Shown: positions 1-12,700, numbered from the stretch's first letter. The stretch is DNA of 64,000 nt from Anisakis pegreffii (GCA_035041965.1 JAPYMA010001588.1:78575-142574), one strand, 5' to 3'. Made by a program: numbers and translations. Notes: generated from the sequence alone by a model not told the origin.

Positions 1-41
1 TGGAGTAAAAATTCCACGTCTCATCGTCTTCACATATTAAC

Positions 42-1041
42 TTGCTGAAGATAACTTAAAAGTTTAAGGCTACCCAGAATTTCCTGGGAACATTTTCTGA
101 TAATTTGACCAGTTGAGTGCTTAACGCAACCTTCTAAGATTTGACCGATGAAGAATAACCAGAACGCAAACGCTTGTTCAGATACTCGTCTTGAACTTTC
201 AGCCAGAACAAGTTCAAATAGAAACGGAGAGAACCTATTGTAAATTTTTGAAACTGGGTGAATTGTTAAAAACCTAGCATGAAAATAAAGTTGTATGAGT
301 ATTTTTATTAAGGATATGGAAAGTTGCATTTGCATAGAGTACTGGCACCTTCCATCAACTGATAGTATGACATCGTCCGTATGGAGAACGTTGAGCAGAT
401 CAGGATGATGAATGAATTCGATGAGGATCAGCTGATTGCGTGCTGCACCACCATGAACTGTGAAAGGTACCTCGTTCGGATGACATCTGACCTGAACTAC
501 ATTTTAGCGATCTGTTATTCAATTATAGCTCAATTTGGGACATTTAACTCCTCTGCACCCATTCGAGTTTGTTTTCATCAGTGACTCGAAGGGAATGACG
601 TTTTTGTAGAAGAAAAACTTCACTGGAAAATAACTTTTTTCTAGGTGTTTCATGATGGAATGAATGAGAACTTTCATTGAAGGCTCAAATTTTGAGTGAT
701 TGATCTGAATCGTTAACGATGACAAATGGTGAACAGAAAGCCTTGCGCGACCATAGCGAAACATCTAACGAGAAATCAATGTGACAAATTCGAGTACTGA
801 CATCATAGCCATGATGAGGAAATATCGAAATGTAAACATTAACTGATATAAAACATACCTTAATAGTTCGCACTGGCGTTGAGAATGAGCCATTCTGACA
901 GCTGGATAGTGGTGATGCTGTGAAATTTTGACATATTTGAATACTCTCTAACGATCGCTGCAATTGACTTAATTTGTCCTCTTCATTATCAGCGTCCCGA
1001 TTACTTTCTTTTCTTGGATCATTCATCTTATCCAATGACAT
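42..1041 (-). CDS. PDZ-domain scaffold protein, 5' part (3 exons, continues off left edge)
   Basis: Three minus-strand exons join in frame. Exon 1 (1041-859) starts at the first ATG after an in-frame TGA, encodes 61 mostly polar residues and ends at a strong AAG|GTATGT donor. Exon 2 (491-349) follows a TTCAG acceptor in phase 0. Exon 3 (96-42) follows ATTATCAG in phase 2 and ends at CAA|GTTAAT. Together residues from about 55 read as a PDZ fold: strand 1 RTIKVRCHP, the ligand loop region VPFTVHGG, then DDVILSVDGRK (the usual GD-ILSVDG turn), then a helix QEILGSLKLLSYLQQ. PDZ domains bind C-terminal peptides and assemble membrane-associated complexes. The GGAxNQ stretch resembles the first PDZ of MAGI-type guanylate-kinase scaffolds, but that subfamily is a guess because the rest lies outside the window. 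The loop has PFTV where GLGF-type sequence is usual. Confidence 0.6.
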
Positions 1042-3061
1042 TTTTCTTGACCCATTCGTTGTTCACCACTCTCCACGTTGAGTGAGTTTTGTATTCGAGC
1101 GACAATTTGAAGTTACATAATAGGATTAGTAATGCAGTAATTAGATTAACTCCATAGACGATCCAAAATGTCGCTGTTGTTCAGGTATAATTATCAGTGT
1201 TTTTATCACTAAAATACCTAGAATAAACACGATACATTATTTCTCTTTCATAGTTTGTGGGAACGAGTATTCATTACATCGCAATTATATTTCAATGCTT
1301 CATCAGTGCTTCATCTTCATTAACTTTCTGCCTTATAAGGACTCATATCATACCGCCAATTAGCAAATTTTAAGCTTCAATACTTGAGCTATGTTCGCTC
1401 TGTAAGGGCAGTGGAAGTCCTCAAGAAAACTGATTGTTCAATGAGGAGGGAATTACATGGAAAGTATTTTGAGACTTGAACAGTGGCCATCAAAAGCTTT
1501 TTCGTTAAGCTGGTTCGCCAAACTGATGAAAGATTAAATTAGACGTGCTCGATGATCAGAGTAAAGATTCAAGTTATGATCGCATTCTTCAAATCAGATT
1601 CCTAAAAAAAGGAAGTGAAAACATCAGTGAATGGTTAGAATTTGAAGTGGAGAATTGGAGGATACTCTACTGTTGAGACTAAGGCAAGAGACGTTTTCCG
1701 CCATTAATTCATTAATCAAAAACGTCACTTTATTCTATCTGATTAGTCACTGACTAATCAAATTCAACTTCACCTGATACACACATAGTATACGTATATA
1801 AATAACATATACAAATTGTTCGCAGAATTCAGTGCAACATTCATCGAATTATACGCAGATACTATCTACTTCCAGTAAGTATCTAAATGCATGAAATTCA
1901 ACGAAAACTTTCATCGAAACCGCTGATCGACAAACGAATACTAGGTGGCGAAGCGAGCAATACTTTTAAAAGCAGTGAACTGGATCGTCAACCGTGGAAA
2001 AGCATATGCAGCCATCAAAATAAAACCAGAGCAGTCGGCAAAATGGCGCTATGGATAAGCAAATAATTTAATGCAAACGTTATGAATGAATATAACCACT
2101 CATTTGTCTGAATGAATTAATTCATTAAATAGAGAACAACGTAGGAAGATAGGTGAAAACAATGAAAGCGATGAGAGGAGAGATGAGAAAACTGTCGTAA
2201 AGGAATAATCAGCAACATGCAGCAGCATTTTTCAGGCGACAGTGGCGGCGATCAAATAAATAAGAAACAGAACCAGTTGTGAGTAACGTTCGTGAGCGAG
2301 GTTTGTCACTTTACAACTTAATACAGCTCATATATAATCATCTTAACTGAAGATGTCTTCTTGAACAGATTAGCATCTATGAGATCATTGACATGAAATC
2401 ATATTGTCTTCCTCAAATTTGATGCAACCACAATCTGACGATCCGAACCATTCATAGACCACTTGTATTATATTAATAAACGCAATTGTTGCAATAGTGA
2501 ACCACCTCGATGCATCTCAACCAATATTTTAGGACGACAGCTATTGTGCTTAATGGGGGCAACATAAGCTCCTATTTCATTTGGGACAGCGACGAAAATA
2601 CACAGTAGATGGTAGGCATTTATCTATTCATGCTTATTTCTACCAATGTTTCCAAGATGTGCTCAAAAGAACTGTTCCCGTTTCTTGTGTGACTAACGCA
2701 GTGAACCAGCGATGTCTTTAGGTTTCACGCATCATCTAATGAGGCGAGCAGTCGTGGATTGTTAGCTAATGCTCTTACTTCCTTCCGCCAGCCAGTACAT
2801 CAGGAAAACTGCGTGGATTATCGAACAGTAATTAAAATAAATATTGTTATAGTTGTATCTAATCAGTCAAATTGCAGATGAAAGCTCACCAAACGATTTT
2901 TGTATGATCACATAAAGATAAATTATTGAAAAGAAACATTCCAGATGTATGTCAAACCCTGTTTCTCGTTTAATTATGATCGCTTTCAAACGCTAACAAT
3001 TGTAGACAAGCGAGAAAAAGCACCAGCTTAACACAAAGACAGCTAGGGTTATTGAAATGAG
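1042..3061. other. No confident gene
   Basis: Upstream flank of the PDZ gene. AT-rich, with stops in every frame at short intervals. One coding-like stretch of about 37 codons occurs on the plus strand near 1945-2058 (around VNRGKAYAAIKIKPEQ), but it has no recognisable homology and no clear splice partners, so I do not call it. No tRNA or transposon end seen. Confidence 0.4.
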
Positions 3062-3172
3062 AATTACGGAGTGAGGAAGATGAGTCTGAAGCTAAACGTC
3101 GTGTAACAACCAATCTCGCTGAGCGATTGCAAGATAGTGACTCTGTTCAGATGTTAAACGATCAACTAACAG
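3062..3172 (+). CDS. Possible internal exon of an unidentified protein
   Basis: A 111-bp open stretch lies between an AG (AAATGAG|AA) and a G|GTGTTT donor, with matching phase 1 at both ends. It encodes a highly charged peptide containing SEEDESEAKRRVTTNLAER and then DSDSVQMLNDQL, with amphipathic, coiled-coil-like spacing and balanced codon use unlike the AT-rich flank. I do not recognise the family. No neighbouring exon was found that would anchor it to a gene, so it is only a candidate. Confidence 0.25.
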
Positions 3173-3769
3173 GTGTTTCATCATTCTATTCTCATATATG
3201 ATTACATATATAAAAAGGAATTATTTCAAAATGCCCACACCGTATCACCACTCAGTTTTATCATTCAACCATCACAGTCAATTTCATTGCTTCCTTGAGA
3301 GATCTTCAAAGAATATTGAAAGAACGATTGAGTTTAATATGAGTTAACTGAATCACCGAAGAAAGTAACTGCATTATTAAGGGCATCAATTTCGATGTTG
3401 AATTTTCGATAATAAACTTTAGAAAAGCAACGTACAAATCTATATTTCAAGTGGAAGAGAATTGAAATCGACGAGCAGCTGGTTGTTCAAAAATGCGTTC
3501 TTCAAAACTTACAATTAGCAACATTGTGATACGAGCGAAGTGACTTCACTTCCGCGCGAAAATAACGAACGATTCATTTGGCAAAAATACTATAGAATTG
3601 ACATCAAAACAGTCGATGAGAACGATAAAAAGAGGAGACGAACTGCAGTTGATAGGTAAAATGACACAGAAAAGGAATGACACAAAGCGGGGATTCAAAG
3701 AAGCGATGAATGGGTTTTATAAACGGATTGATTGACTGATGCATCATCTCATCCGTGTAATGCCAACAA

Positions 3770-3781
3770 GCGATCGATCGC
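3770..3781. repeat. 12-bp perfect palindrome GCGATCGATCGC
   Basis: Perfect self-complementary 12-mer in AT-rich sequence, preceded by a second small palindrome-like GATGCATC at 3738. No gene nearby to suggest a role. Confidence 0.5.
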
Positions 3782-3983
3782 ATCAAATCATTTGTGTGTT
3801 CATGCATGAGATTATGTTGATGATTTATTTATGCCTGTTGATCTGCGTTTTTAAAAACATACATTTAGATATATTTCTAGTGATGCCGGTTGCACTTCAC
3901 AATCAGCCGAATAATGCTTATGTCTTTTCATATGTCATTCAGCTTTCATGCACTGAAAATTTGTTTATTGAAGTTGAACTTCG

Positions 3984-4030
3984 GGTATATACTTCTTGAG
4001 GTATATACGAACTTGGGGTATATACGCTCC
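3984..4030. repeat. Short tandem repeat, 17-bp period, three GGTATATAC cores
   Basis: The core GGTATATAC occurs three times at 17-bp spacing with related spacers (CTTCTTGA, GAACTTGG, GCTCC). It is a small minisatellite. No coding meaning seen. Confidence 0.6.
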
Positions 4031-4526
4031 AGTTCGTTCGCTATGGTGATACCGATTACATTTTTTCACTGCTAATGAAACAGCTCGATTGAATAAAACA
4101 ACATCATTAGATATTCTGTTAAAATCTCATAATGACTGTGAACTGTAACCGGTTCAAAAAGTCTATGCTATCAATTTTCTCGAACATGAGTGAGTGGGTT
4201 TTCAGTGGTCAAGTGAATGCTAAGTACGTTACGTTAAAGAAGAAATTCACAGAAGAAGTACTCAATTGTGTAATAGATTTCATGCAAATAGATGCAATAG
4301 AACAATCAAAATTTGAGGTTGGAAGAATGACAGCTGGCACAGCAAAATGAGCAAACTATACTTTTCGTAGAAGTTCGCATCGATCCACTTATGGTGAAAC
4401 TAACGATACGAAATGAACATAGACCTTGAAATTGGTAACGATAAATTGCAGCTGCAAACAATAAGTGAGGAAAAATTTGTGTGTGAGGAGAGAACAGTTG
4501 ACTTCGATTGGTTTGGATTCACAGAA

Positions 4527-4899
4527 TTATTGAACTTTGGAAGTATTCGTCCCGATGCTGCGGGGAGAAATTACAACGAGACATTCGACACCATATGCTA
4601 ATCCCTGGTAACCGTTGGTTGACGGTAAATGTTTGGATATTCCTTCAATAAATTGAGATACAACTTTGAAGGCGCTTGCAAATGTGAAAAGAAGAGCTAG
4701 CCTACCAAATCCTTCATTAGCCCATTTGTCCAAAAACTTCTCTAAAATAAATTTCAAGTGATAAATCATTCTCTGCAATCTTGCAGAAAGCAGTTTCCAA
4801 TTTAATCCCTGTAAGCATTTGAAGGGTTTTTCGAACGAATATCATTAATATCAAAACTACTTCATCAAATCGCATTCTTTGAAAACAGAAAAATGCCAA
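4527..4899 (-). pseudogene. Bcl-2-family BH1/BH2 region with a one-base frameshift
   Basis: Two minus-strand frames together read as the core of a Bcl-2-family protein, the apoptosis regulators that include nematode CED-9. The first frame (from about 4884) gives a helical stretch with FVRKTLQMLTGIKLETAF and then EIYFREVFGQMG before a TAA. Shifting by one base at about 4715-4720 gives NEGFGRLALLFTFASAF and runs on to a stop at 4527. Joined, VF..(M)GNEGFGRLALLFTFAS matches the BH1 pattern F..GN.NWGR..ALF.FAS, with the usual Trp replaced by Phe. About 25 residues later TNGYQGLAYG resembles BH2 (NGGW.GL). One extra base (GGCTAATG) separates the frames. It may be a decayed copy or an assembly error in a real gene. 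No exon with BH3 or BH4 was found upstream. Confidence 0.45.
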
Positions 4900-6990
4900 A
4901 AATTATTTGCATAATTACTAGCAAGCAATATTGCACTTATTCATTCTGATGTGTGTATTCTGTGATATAACGTATGCCAACATTCTGAGAGTGAAGAATT
5001 ATCAATGAAAAGTTGAGAATATGGGAATGGAATGAAATAAATTTGGGGAGCTGACTGAAGAATGAGAACGCTAAAAAACATATGATGAGGAAAACCCATT
5101 TACGGTTGTACACTTGCCAGCCAAATGAAAATCGTTACTGAATGTATTTGAAGGAGGTCGTATTAGTGCCTAGACGACAGTGTTTGGACATAAAATATGT
5201 CATTTTGTTACGAACTCATCCAGTGAAATGAATTAAAGAAGCTATAGAGAAGTTAAAATTGCCTGCCGTTAAAATTAAAATTGAATGACAGCCGTTTGCC
5301 TGAAGTGATCGCATCAGTAAAAGTTGGTCACAGTTCTCGAATATCATTACTCAAGAGAAGGACGAGAAAGTGAAACAGGAGCCATCGACCGTAGCCGGCT
5401 GAATTTAGAGAATAGTTATACACTGAGTCGGGAAACGGAAGGTTTTTTACGATGGCCACAGACAGGGCCATTTTTAAGCGTCGATCGGTTAACGTCAATA
5501 GCACTGAAATTCGATCTTTATTTGCCACCAATCGATAAGTTGCATCCAACTCTGATCGGTAGCTATTCAAGGTCTGTTTTTTTTTCTTTTAGTTTCGGTC
5601 GCTGAGTAGACAAAAACGACCTCTTTCGATTTTGTTTGAGGGGCACTGAAAATCGATTCAGTTCTTAGTTTCGGTCGGGGAACTGGGGTGTGCTGTTTCG
5701 TTTTGCTGTTTAGTTGATAAACACAGGAAAAAGAGACAGGCAAACGCAAACGGGATACTAAAAGAAAGAGCAATGAAATGAACAAAAGGCAAAAGAAAAA
5801 AGAGTAAAATTTGCACGAGACAACATCTGAGAATCATTCCATTCGAGAGTCATTCCGATGAGAACATTATCCCAACTGAAACCATGTGAAATTCAAAAAC
5901 AGTTACACAGAAAACAGAATACAGTTAAAAAGCGGTAAAATCAAGAAAGAACTACCATAAATCATCAACAAATGGAATAAAATCAACGAAAAGCAAAGAA
6001 AAAATCAACGCTAAACAACGGAATGAAACGCCTGTGGTATTTCTCTGCATAACGAACAATCATACGGAAAAACGGAGAAATCAACGTAAGGTAACTAAAA
6101 TTGATTTTTCTTTCGATCGCTTTTGGTTTTCAGCATAAAAAGTACAAAAAAGGGGATTTGATCTGTCACTAATCGGTTTCATTTATCTATAAATGCAAAA
6201 AGCCCCCGGGTCAGCTCATCCAAATTTGTTCTAATTGCATTTGGTGGATATATTATAAATAATAAATGTTAATTATTAATTATTCATTGAGCATTAATAT
6301 TCACCAGTTTGAATGAATGATTTTTATATTTTATTTGACCGTGGCGCATATTAATTATTTTTCAATAGAAAAGAAGCAGTCCATCTTCCATAAATCTTTC
6401 CATCATACACAGTCAATGGAAATAATGGAAATGATACAAAAAAGTTAAATATTTTAGAGCGAAAGAGTAGTTGAAGACTGACCGAAAACAGTATAACATT
6501 GCTGAGGGTCACTCTCCACTACACCCATACATGAATTAGATAGGTCAACTTGCCATCTAGTACTAATCATTCAGCATTCGGAATGCAAAACGAATGCATA
6601 CATCCTCAGCACTGTATAATTCAAAACAACTACCATAATGATCGCAACAGATATGCTTCTTTTTTACAACGTATTTATCACTCGAAACGGCAATCGACAA
6701 ATCAAGAAGCAGCTGCAATGAAACAAAGGTTCACCACGCGATGAATACCACCTGCGTCTTGCGTTCCATACAGACTGTTCAGGGATGAACAGTTCTATTG
6801 AATATCAATTAAAATATCACAGCTCGTTTGCTACATTTCACATAAGAAAGGTCTGCTTAGTTGACATAACCGATTGAGACAAAACCGACTTCATGCGATA
6901 GAGCATGAAAAGTTGTGCTAGGAGTCACTACAATTTTCTGTATAGTCGACCTGTGAACCGGCATAAATGATGTTAAAGACCGAGAAATCT
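4900..6990. other. No confident gene; contains a GC-richer patch at about 5330-5710
   Basis: Mostly AT-rich with long A runs at 5750-6030. The patch at 5330-5710 is visibly richer in G, C and CpG than its surroundings and carries TTAGTTTCGGTCG twice (near 5587 and 5667). Both strands hold open frames of 70-93 codons there, but neither resembles a known domain. It could be a promoter-type CpG patch or an old element. Confidence 0.4.
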
Positions 6991-7039
6991 GCGTACAATT
7001 GTCATAATAATTCTTTTTTGCATCAAAATATAAAGCTGC

Positions 7040-7215
7040 GGTTCGTTTCCTGGCTGCAGACATTTTGTAATTCTCCTTCTGATGATGGAACATTATAAGT
7101 TTCAAAGCCCATACTTGGAACTTGATTTTTCGAGGAAGTTCAACCTAATACGATTCTACGTGGTGAAAGTAATTCCTGATGTCATGGCATCCTGTAACGT
7201 AATTTCTCTATCAGG
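7040..7215 (+). repeat. Copy 1 of an unclassified dispersed repeat with a coding-like plus frame
   Basis: The stretch from about 7059 to 7190 matches 10556-10690 along roughly 130 bp, for example TCTGATGATGGAACATTATAAG against TCTGACGATGAAAAATTAAAAG, followed by TTTCAAAGCCCATACTTGGAAC against TTTCGAAGCTCATAATTGGAAC. In this copy one plus frame stays open for about 70 codons, including YLELDFSRKFNLIRFYVVK. In the other copy the same frame has several stops. This suggests an old duplicated coding unit or transposon; the family is unknown. Confidence 0.4.
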
Positions 7216-7285
7216 TATTCTAATATGCGCAGATCGTTGTTTGATTTGATCACACTACTCACTGCCATTGGGAATCGTCTGCTGA

Positions 7286-7522
7286 AGTGTCTGATCTTAA
7301 GCATGAGGTTTTTCATGCATTGCTTGAATTTGCACGTATGTATTATTATCACGTGTATTGGTTGAAAGAGTACCGGAATCTTCTACTCTGAATCGTACAG
7401 ATCAAAAGATCAGTGATGCAATTGTTAGTATTCTCAGTCAGGCTACCGAAGATAATGCTGATGTGGAAGAGAATGCTGAAGTTGGTCAAGTTGAGTCTGA
7501 TGATCTTTTCATTCTCTTCTGA
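7286..7522 (+). CDS. Possible 3'-terminal exons of an unidentified protein
   Basis: Two plus-strand open stretches fit a 44-bp intron (7370-7413, GA|GTACCGG to ATCAG|T), with phases agreeing, and end at TGA 7520. The first encodes a helical segment (KHEVFHALLEFARMYYYHV). The second encodes an acidic tail (SILSQATEDNADVEENAEV) ending in LFILF. The helix has a faint likeness to helix 9 of nuclear-receptor ligand domains, but this is too weak to name. The upstream acceptor is uncertain (TGAAG| near 7285 or CTTAAG| near 7297). It may belong with the open frame at 7040-7215. Confidence 0.2.
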
Positions 7523-9722
7523 ATGTTTTTGGTTTCGTCTCAATGCGCTACGGCGACTCAGCAGACCTCCCTCGTTAGATCTTCAAAAGCAACTACCTCA
7601 ACCCCGTTCTACCTTCTCCTGTATCTTTTATGTTCTCGAATGGCACAAATTGTTTCTTGTCGTTCCGAACAATGCATGTTTTCCGTTTCAATGAAATGAT
7701 CTTCTGGTGTGGTCGGTCTATTTGAAAGTTTGCTATTAGAATGCATTGTGTTCGCTCACGACTAGTTTTAAATGCTTTAATTTTCGCTTCACTTCAGTCT
7801 CCATAAAGACAATCATAAATTCTCCTTCCGTTCATCCTCATCGATTATTCCAGATGGTGTTGCAAATTCTGAGCCAAAATTGTGTATGCTATTGTCAGTC
7901 AGTGTCTGACGTAGTACTGACGTTTGACATCGCTAATAACTGGGCAGTTTTCGAAAATCAATGTGCACTTTTGCGATTGCTTCCGTCTTTTTTACACTTT
8001 CGTTCAATCGTCAATTCATGGTGACTCTATATAGAACCAAACGATGTCATTTTTATCTGACAAAGCGTTCAACATCAACAACCTTCAGTTGAGCGATAAT
8101 AGCTGCTAGAGGAAATAGAGAGAAATTGACTTGAAGTTCCCCAAAGGAATTGACAATAAAATGCGGCTGCCGTGAAAAGAAATGAAATCAATTGAAGAAT
8201 AGATTGATACTTTGAAAGGTGTGGTGATAACATCAGAAACTTCCAAATGAGTCGACTCTTTATTAATCTTATTAAAAAGAGTGAGGATAGATTAGAGAGA
8301 TTGTAAACTAGCATTACGAAAACGAAAATACGAAAACATCACATTGAACATCACGAAAAAACATTGAACATTAAGAAAATCCTGACTACTTTCTTGCAAG
8401 TGCTTAGGCAAAATGTTTCATCGGTTTTCAGAGGTTAATGGCATCCAGTCTGAATATCTTCTTATATGTTGTTAAATACCACGTAAATCATTATTGAAAT
8501 AAGAAACTCAACTCATTTATGAGACTTACAAATTGAAGTTTCAAGAGATGCATAACAATTTCAAAACTTCCTCGTGAAGAAATGTCGGCTCAACCGATGG
8601 ATGCTTTCGATAAAGGAGATATGCTATGTTCAAATTTTTCTTCATGATTGTTTTTTTTTTGATTCCACTAACTGTTGAGACAAATCAAAAAGAAGGCACA
8701 ACGGATAATTGCTTCATTCATGAGCCGTCCAGCAGTCTCAGTAATCTGCCTTGTCGTCAATATTTTCGACTTGATTCATTTCACACCAAATCATGAATTA
8801 TTAATGAGATCACTGTTGATTCACTCAGAATCGTTAATGCAGGTAACACAATGATGCAAAAGTACCTTCAACGAGCAGCAAGCTGTATCGAAATAGTTCT
8901 TATAACCAGATTCATGGTACGAATGCGAATGATGTCAGCGAGTTTCAAAGCGCTCCTCTTAGTTTCGAAAATCTTTAATAATGACTTTCGAAATTTTCGC
9001 TTTTTCGAATGAGTATTCAAGACGTGTAGATGCATTTCGATCTCATTAAAACATTTTCAGATTGCTGTTCATTGAAAAGACAATAAGTGTTTTGACAAAC
9101 TATCACAAATGCACAGCATATAGATCCTTGAAAAGTGGCGTCTTTCAGTGTGGTTTCGAGTGTCTGGTTTAAGGGCGATCTTAAGATTCAGCATTTTCCT
9201 TACTACTTTGTTTGATATCGCATGATGTAGTAATGGAACTGTAATTACTTGTTTCTTTTCTATAATTCAGACCACCTGAAAATAACAAAATTCGGCTTTT
9301 AATTATCTATCACTGGCACAACGGCATAAAGCTTTGATGGTTGAGAACTTTGTCAGTGTTGGATAGCAGAGAACGAATATAATAAATTCTGAATGGCTAC
9401 GATTCATTATAAACACCGGATATAGGTTACAACTAATTGAATGCGTTCATAATGTTATGTCCGTTTTCAAGGTTCAGCATCCGCTAGATCATGATCATCC
9501 AAAGTTGACACGACAAAACGCTCTAACTGTCAATCGCAACAATCAAAATGAATTGTAATTGAGGGCAATCCGTTATACTTCGAATAGATTCAGTGAACAA
9601 AGCAAAGTAGTTTTTATGAAATTTCTAAAGTAGTGTTCTCTTTCCTAAATAGAAAACTGTTCAATCCAAAGATACGAGCTCCAGGATAATGAATGTTTTT
9701 TGGTAAGAGAAAGAAAGATCTG
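7523..9722. other. No gene recognised
   Basis: AT-rich 3' flank of the receptor gene. Open frames of 80-93 codons at 7746 (plus) and 8075 (minus) are hydrophobic or compositionally random and show no domain. A short repetition of ACATTGAACAT occurs at 8340-8372. Confidence 0.4.
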
Positions 9723-9728
9723 TTTATT
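9723..9728 (-). terminator. Polyadenylation signal AATAAA of the peptide receptor gene
   Basis: AATAAA on the minus strand lies 55 bp beyond the receptor's TAA stop, which is a normal distance for a nematode 3' UTR. It supports the chosen stop codon. Confidence 0.5.
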
Positions 9729-9782
9729 CGAGGCGTTACATTGTTCATCATTGAATGAGTTCCGCTTTAAATCGTAAACACG

Positions 9783-12700
9783 TTAGATGAGTGCTTGCAA
9801 TCTTTTTCTCTTCTTCGAACAACTTCGGAAGCAGTTCTTCAGTGAGACGCGATATGCTTCTGAGAAAGAAATATAGATAAAGAAATTTGCCGTTGCATTG
9901 AATACGACGAGCAAATTGCCGACATCAATCATAATCATTACCATCGCTTCGGAGATAAATCTAAAAATAACTCTTATATAGCGACTCGCTATTATTTTCC
10001 GATTGAAATACGTTAGCATAATCTCGTATCGTCAAATATGTGTGCACCTCCTGGAAGTGTTTCACACTAATAGGAATCTTAGCGCAGCATTTCTCATTTC
10101 ATAGCTAATTGTACAGCGATGCACTTGCAATATGTAAAGAAGCATTGAAAATCTTTCGAATTACTTTACTGCCAATTTCACTCACGATCAGGCTCATTAC
10201 ACACTGAACTATCTTCAAGTTCAAATTTTCGCATAAGTTTTGAAAGTTCATCGTATAATCTTGTTAATATTACATAAATTATCAATTCTTAAGCAGCCTG
10301 TACATCGGTAGTACTAAAATCGATCACCAAAAAAGATATTACTCTGTTCATCATGCTCTTGGAAAATTGATCATTTCATATAGGATTTCAAAGAAGCCTC
10401 TCTTACAATAATCCTTGTCCAAAAGATTTTATTATTAGCAATGGAGATCTGATTAGTCGTCGCAAACGATAGGAAGGAAACCAGCACCATTAGAAATTTG
10501 CAGATCAATATGATGATAATTTTTTAAATTCGAAATCAACATGAATAAGTAGATGAGCGTTTTTGCGATTTTTCTTCTGACGATGAAAAATTAAAAGTTT
10601 CGAAGCTCATAATTGGAACCTAGTCCATAAAGAAGCTTATCTCAGTTCGATTGTACATGATGGAGATGATCGCTGATTCGTAATAACCCCGTCTTTTGTT
10701 AGTTGAATGAAAAGCATTATTCAGGTAAAGTTCATACGCAATGCTGCGATTCGTATCAGAGGAGGTGCGTAAAGTGATTCTCTAGAACAGTGGTTCTCAC
10801 GTTCAGGTGCTCCATTACCGCTCTGATGATCTGGTAAGCCACCGTTACCCTCCCCCCCTCTCTATTAAATATGGAAATCACACATATTATGTTCAGATGA
10901 CCGTTACGTTCGACCTTACAAGCACATCCATGGTAGTAGTCGATACCGCTGGGCCTTTTCTTAGACCGTTGAGTTCCTCAGTATTGCAATCGAATATGAT
11001 TGCACGAAAAGCTATTGTCCATGACACGCTTACTTCAAACTGATTTAGATGGATTCTCATTCTTTTCGGGCGTGTTGTATTCGCTCTCATCGCTATCACA
11101 TGCGAATACCGTTCTATTGATGAGTTTTTCTCATTCACTTCATATCGTTTAACTTTATCGTTCAAATAAACTTTTCATTCTGTAGTATATAATATTTACT
11201 GGACGCGTTAACGATTGTTGACAACCGAAATCAACGATACAGTGATTGAATTGATTTGCTCAACAACGTTCGACAGTCAAACGAACAATTATAGAGTGCA
11301 TTTGATAGAATGAGAAGTTAACTTTAATTATTCAGTGAAATGAATGAGAAATCAGCAGAAGAGAACACTTTTGGTGATAAAAGCTATGAGAGCGATTGTA
11401 ACAGCAAGGAACAGAATGAAAACCCTATCAAAACGGCATTGAATGACAAACAGATGTAACTTCAATGTTGCCATCAAGTACAGCATTTACATATCCGAGA
11501 AGAAAAACATCGTCACAATGGCGTTCTATCATAACATGACAACTGCACTAAATATTAATTTCCCTCCATTACCCCATGACACCTCCAAATTACCCAAATT
11601 TGGTAATTTCACCCCTATGAGGATCACTGGTCTAAAGTAATGTCACTCTTACTGAACTTCAGGAGAAACACTCTTCGCAATTCCTGTGATATGAATCGAA
11701 GCATTATTCTCCTTTGCGCACGATCCGCATCTGGATAGCTCTTTTTATCAAATTAAAGTACAAGTAACACAGGATTAATACCAATTAGAAACCATTGTTG
11801 TCTCAGACCTGTGATAAACTTCTTCGTGAAATGGAGTTCCAAATATGAGCTCAGAAACACGCAACTTTTTTATCATCACGATTTGAAAATTGCAAAAAGC
11901 ACGCAGCCGTGAGCCAACCACCTTATGCTTTAACCATTAACCCATTCCGCCACTCAGCCACGCTAAGAGTGAAGTGAAAAAAATTATTATGACATTGATG
12001 TGGGCGACAAATTCAGATTTCTTTAATTTCGTTTATCTGGGCTCACAGGTCAGTTGGACAGAAAGTGAAAATGATCCATAACACAACTTTCCATGTTCCT
12101 TCGTCACAATCTGTTTTGACGACTAATCAGACCTTCCTTGTGAGATATCTTCTTTGAGGTGCACTTCAAATTTTCCGCAGCTGAACTGCTCAATTGGTCA
12201 GTGATGCAATAGATGATGGTCGCTAATCTCAAAAAAAAAAAAATCTAGCAGCTACATCACCGAATGGACGCAGATTCAATCATCACTCATCCTGTTAGTG
12301 ATATCAGTGTAAACATTATCAACGTCCAAAATTTGCTCGAGCTTAATAATTTACCCTGAAATCATGTCGAATACATTAACAACAAGTGAAACTGCATTGC
12401 ACATCAAGAAGAGTGCCACAACCAAAACCAATGTTGTGGCTGAATTCGCTTCTGGTGCTGTTCCTGAAAACGAGTCTCATGAGAATATATTGTCGAATTT
12501 CGGTCGTCATAGTTCAAGGCACACAAATTGTTAATCTGAATCCAATGCACTGACTTCCCTCTCATTTCATCTGTTGTAAATGCGACATTATCGTATGCGG
12601 TTTCAGCATTGAAAAATCTTTAACTGTCGATTCCTTAGAATCTAGATATCTCATCAGTTACTATTTTCGGCTGATTACAAGCATTGCTTCAATATCTCCT

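Noticed and set aside
6857..7105. 82-codon minus frame with RSTIQKIV, faintly like a transposase helix-turn-helix
   Set aside because: No catalytic blocks or terminal repeats nearby, and the opposite strand looks more coding.
10893..11165. 90-codon minus frame with GPAVSTTTMDVLVRSN, faintly like a Cys-loop channel
   Set aside because: It lies within the hAT copy, the likeness is limited to one short stretch, and the opposite strand is equally open.
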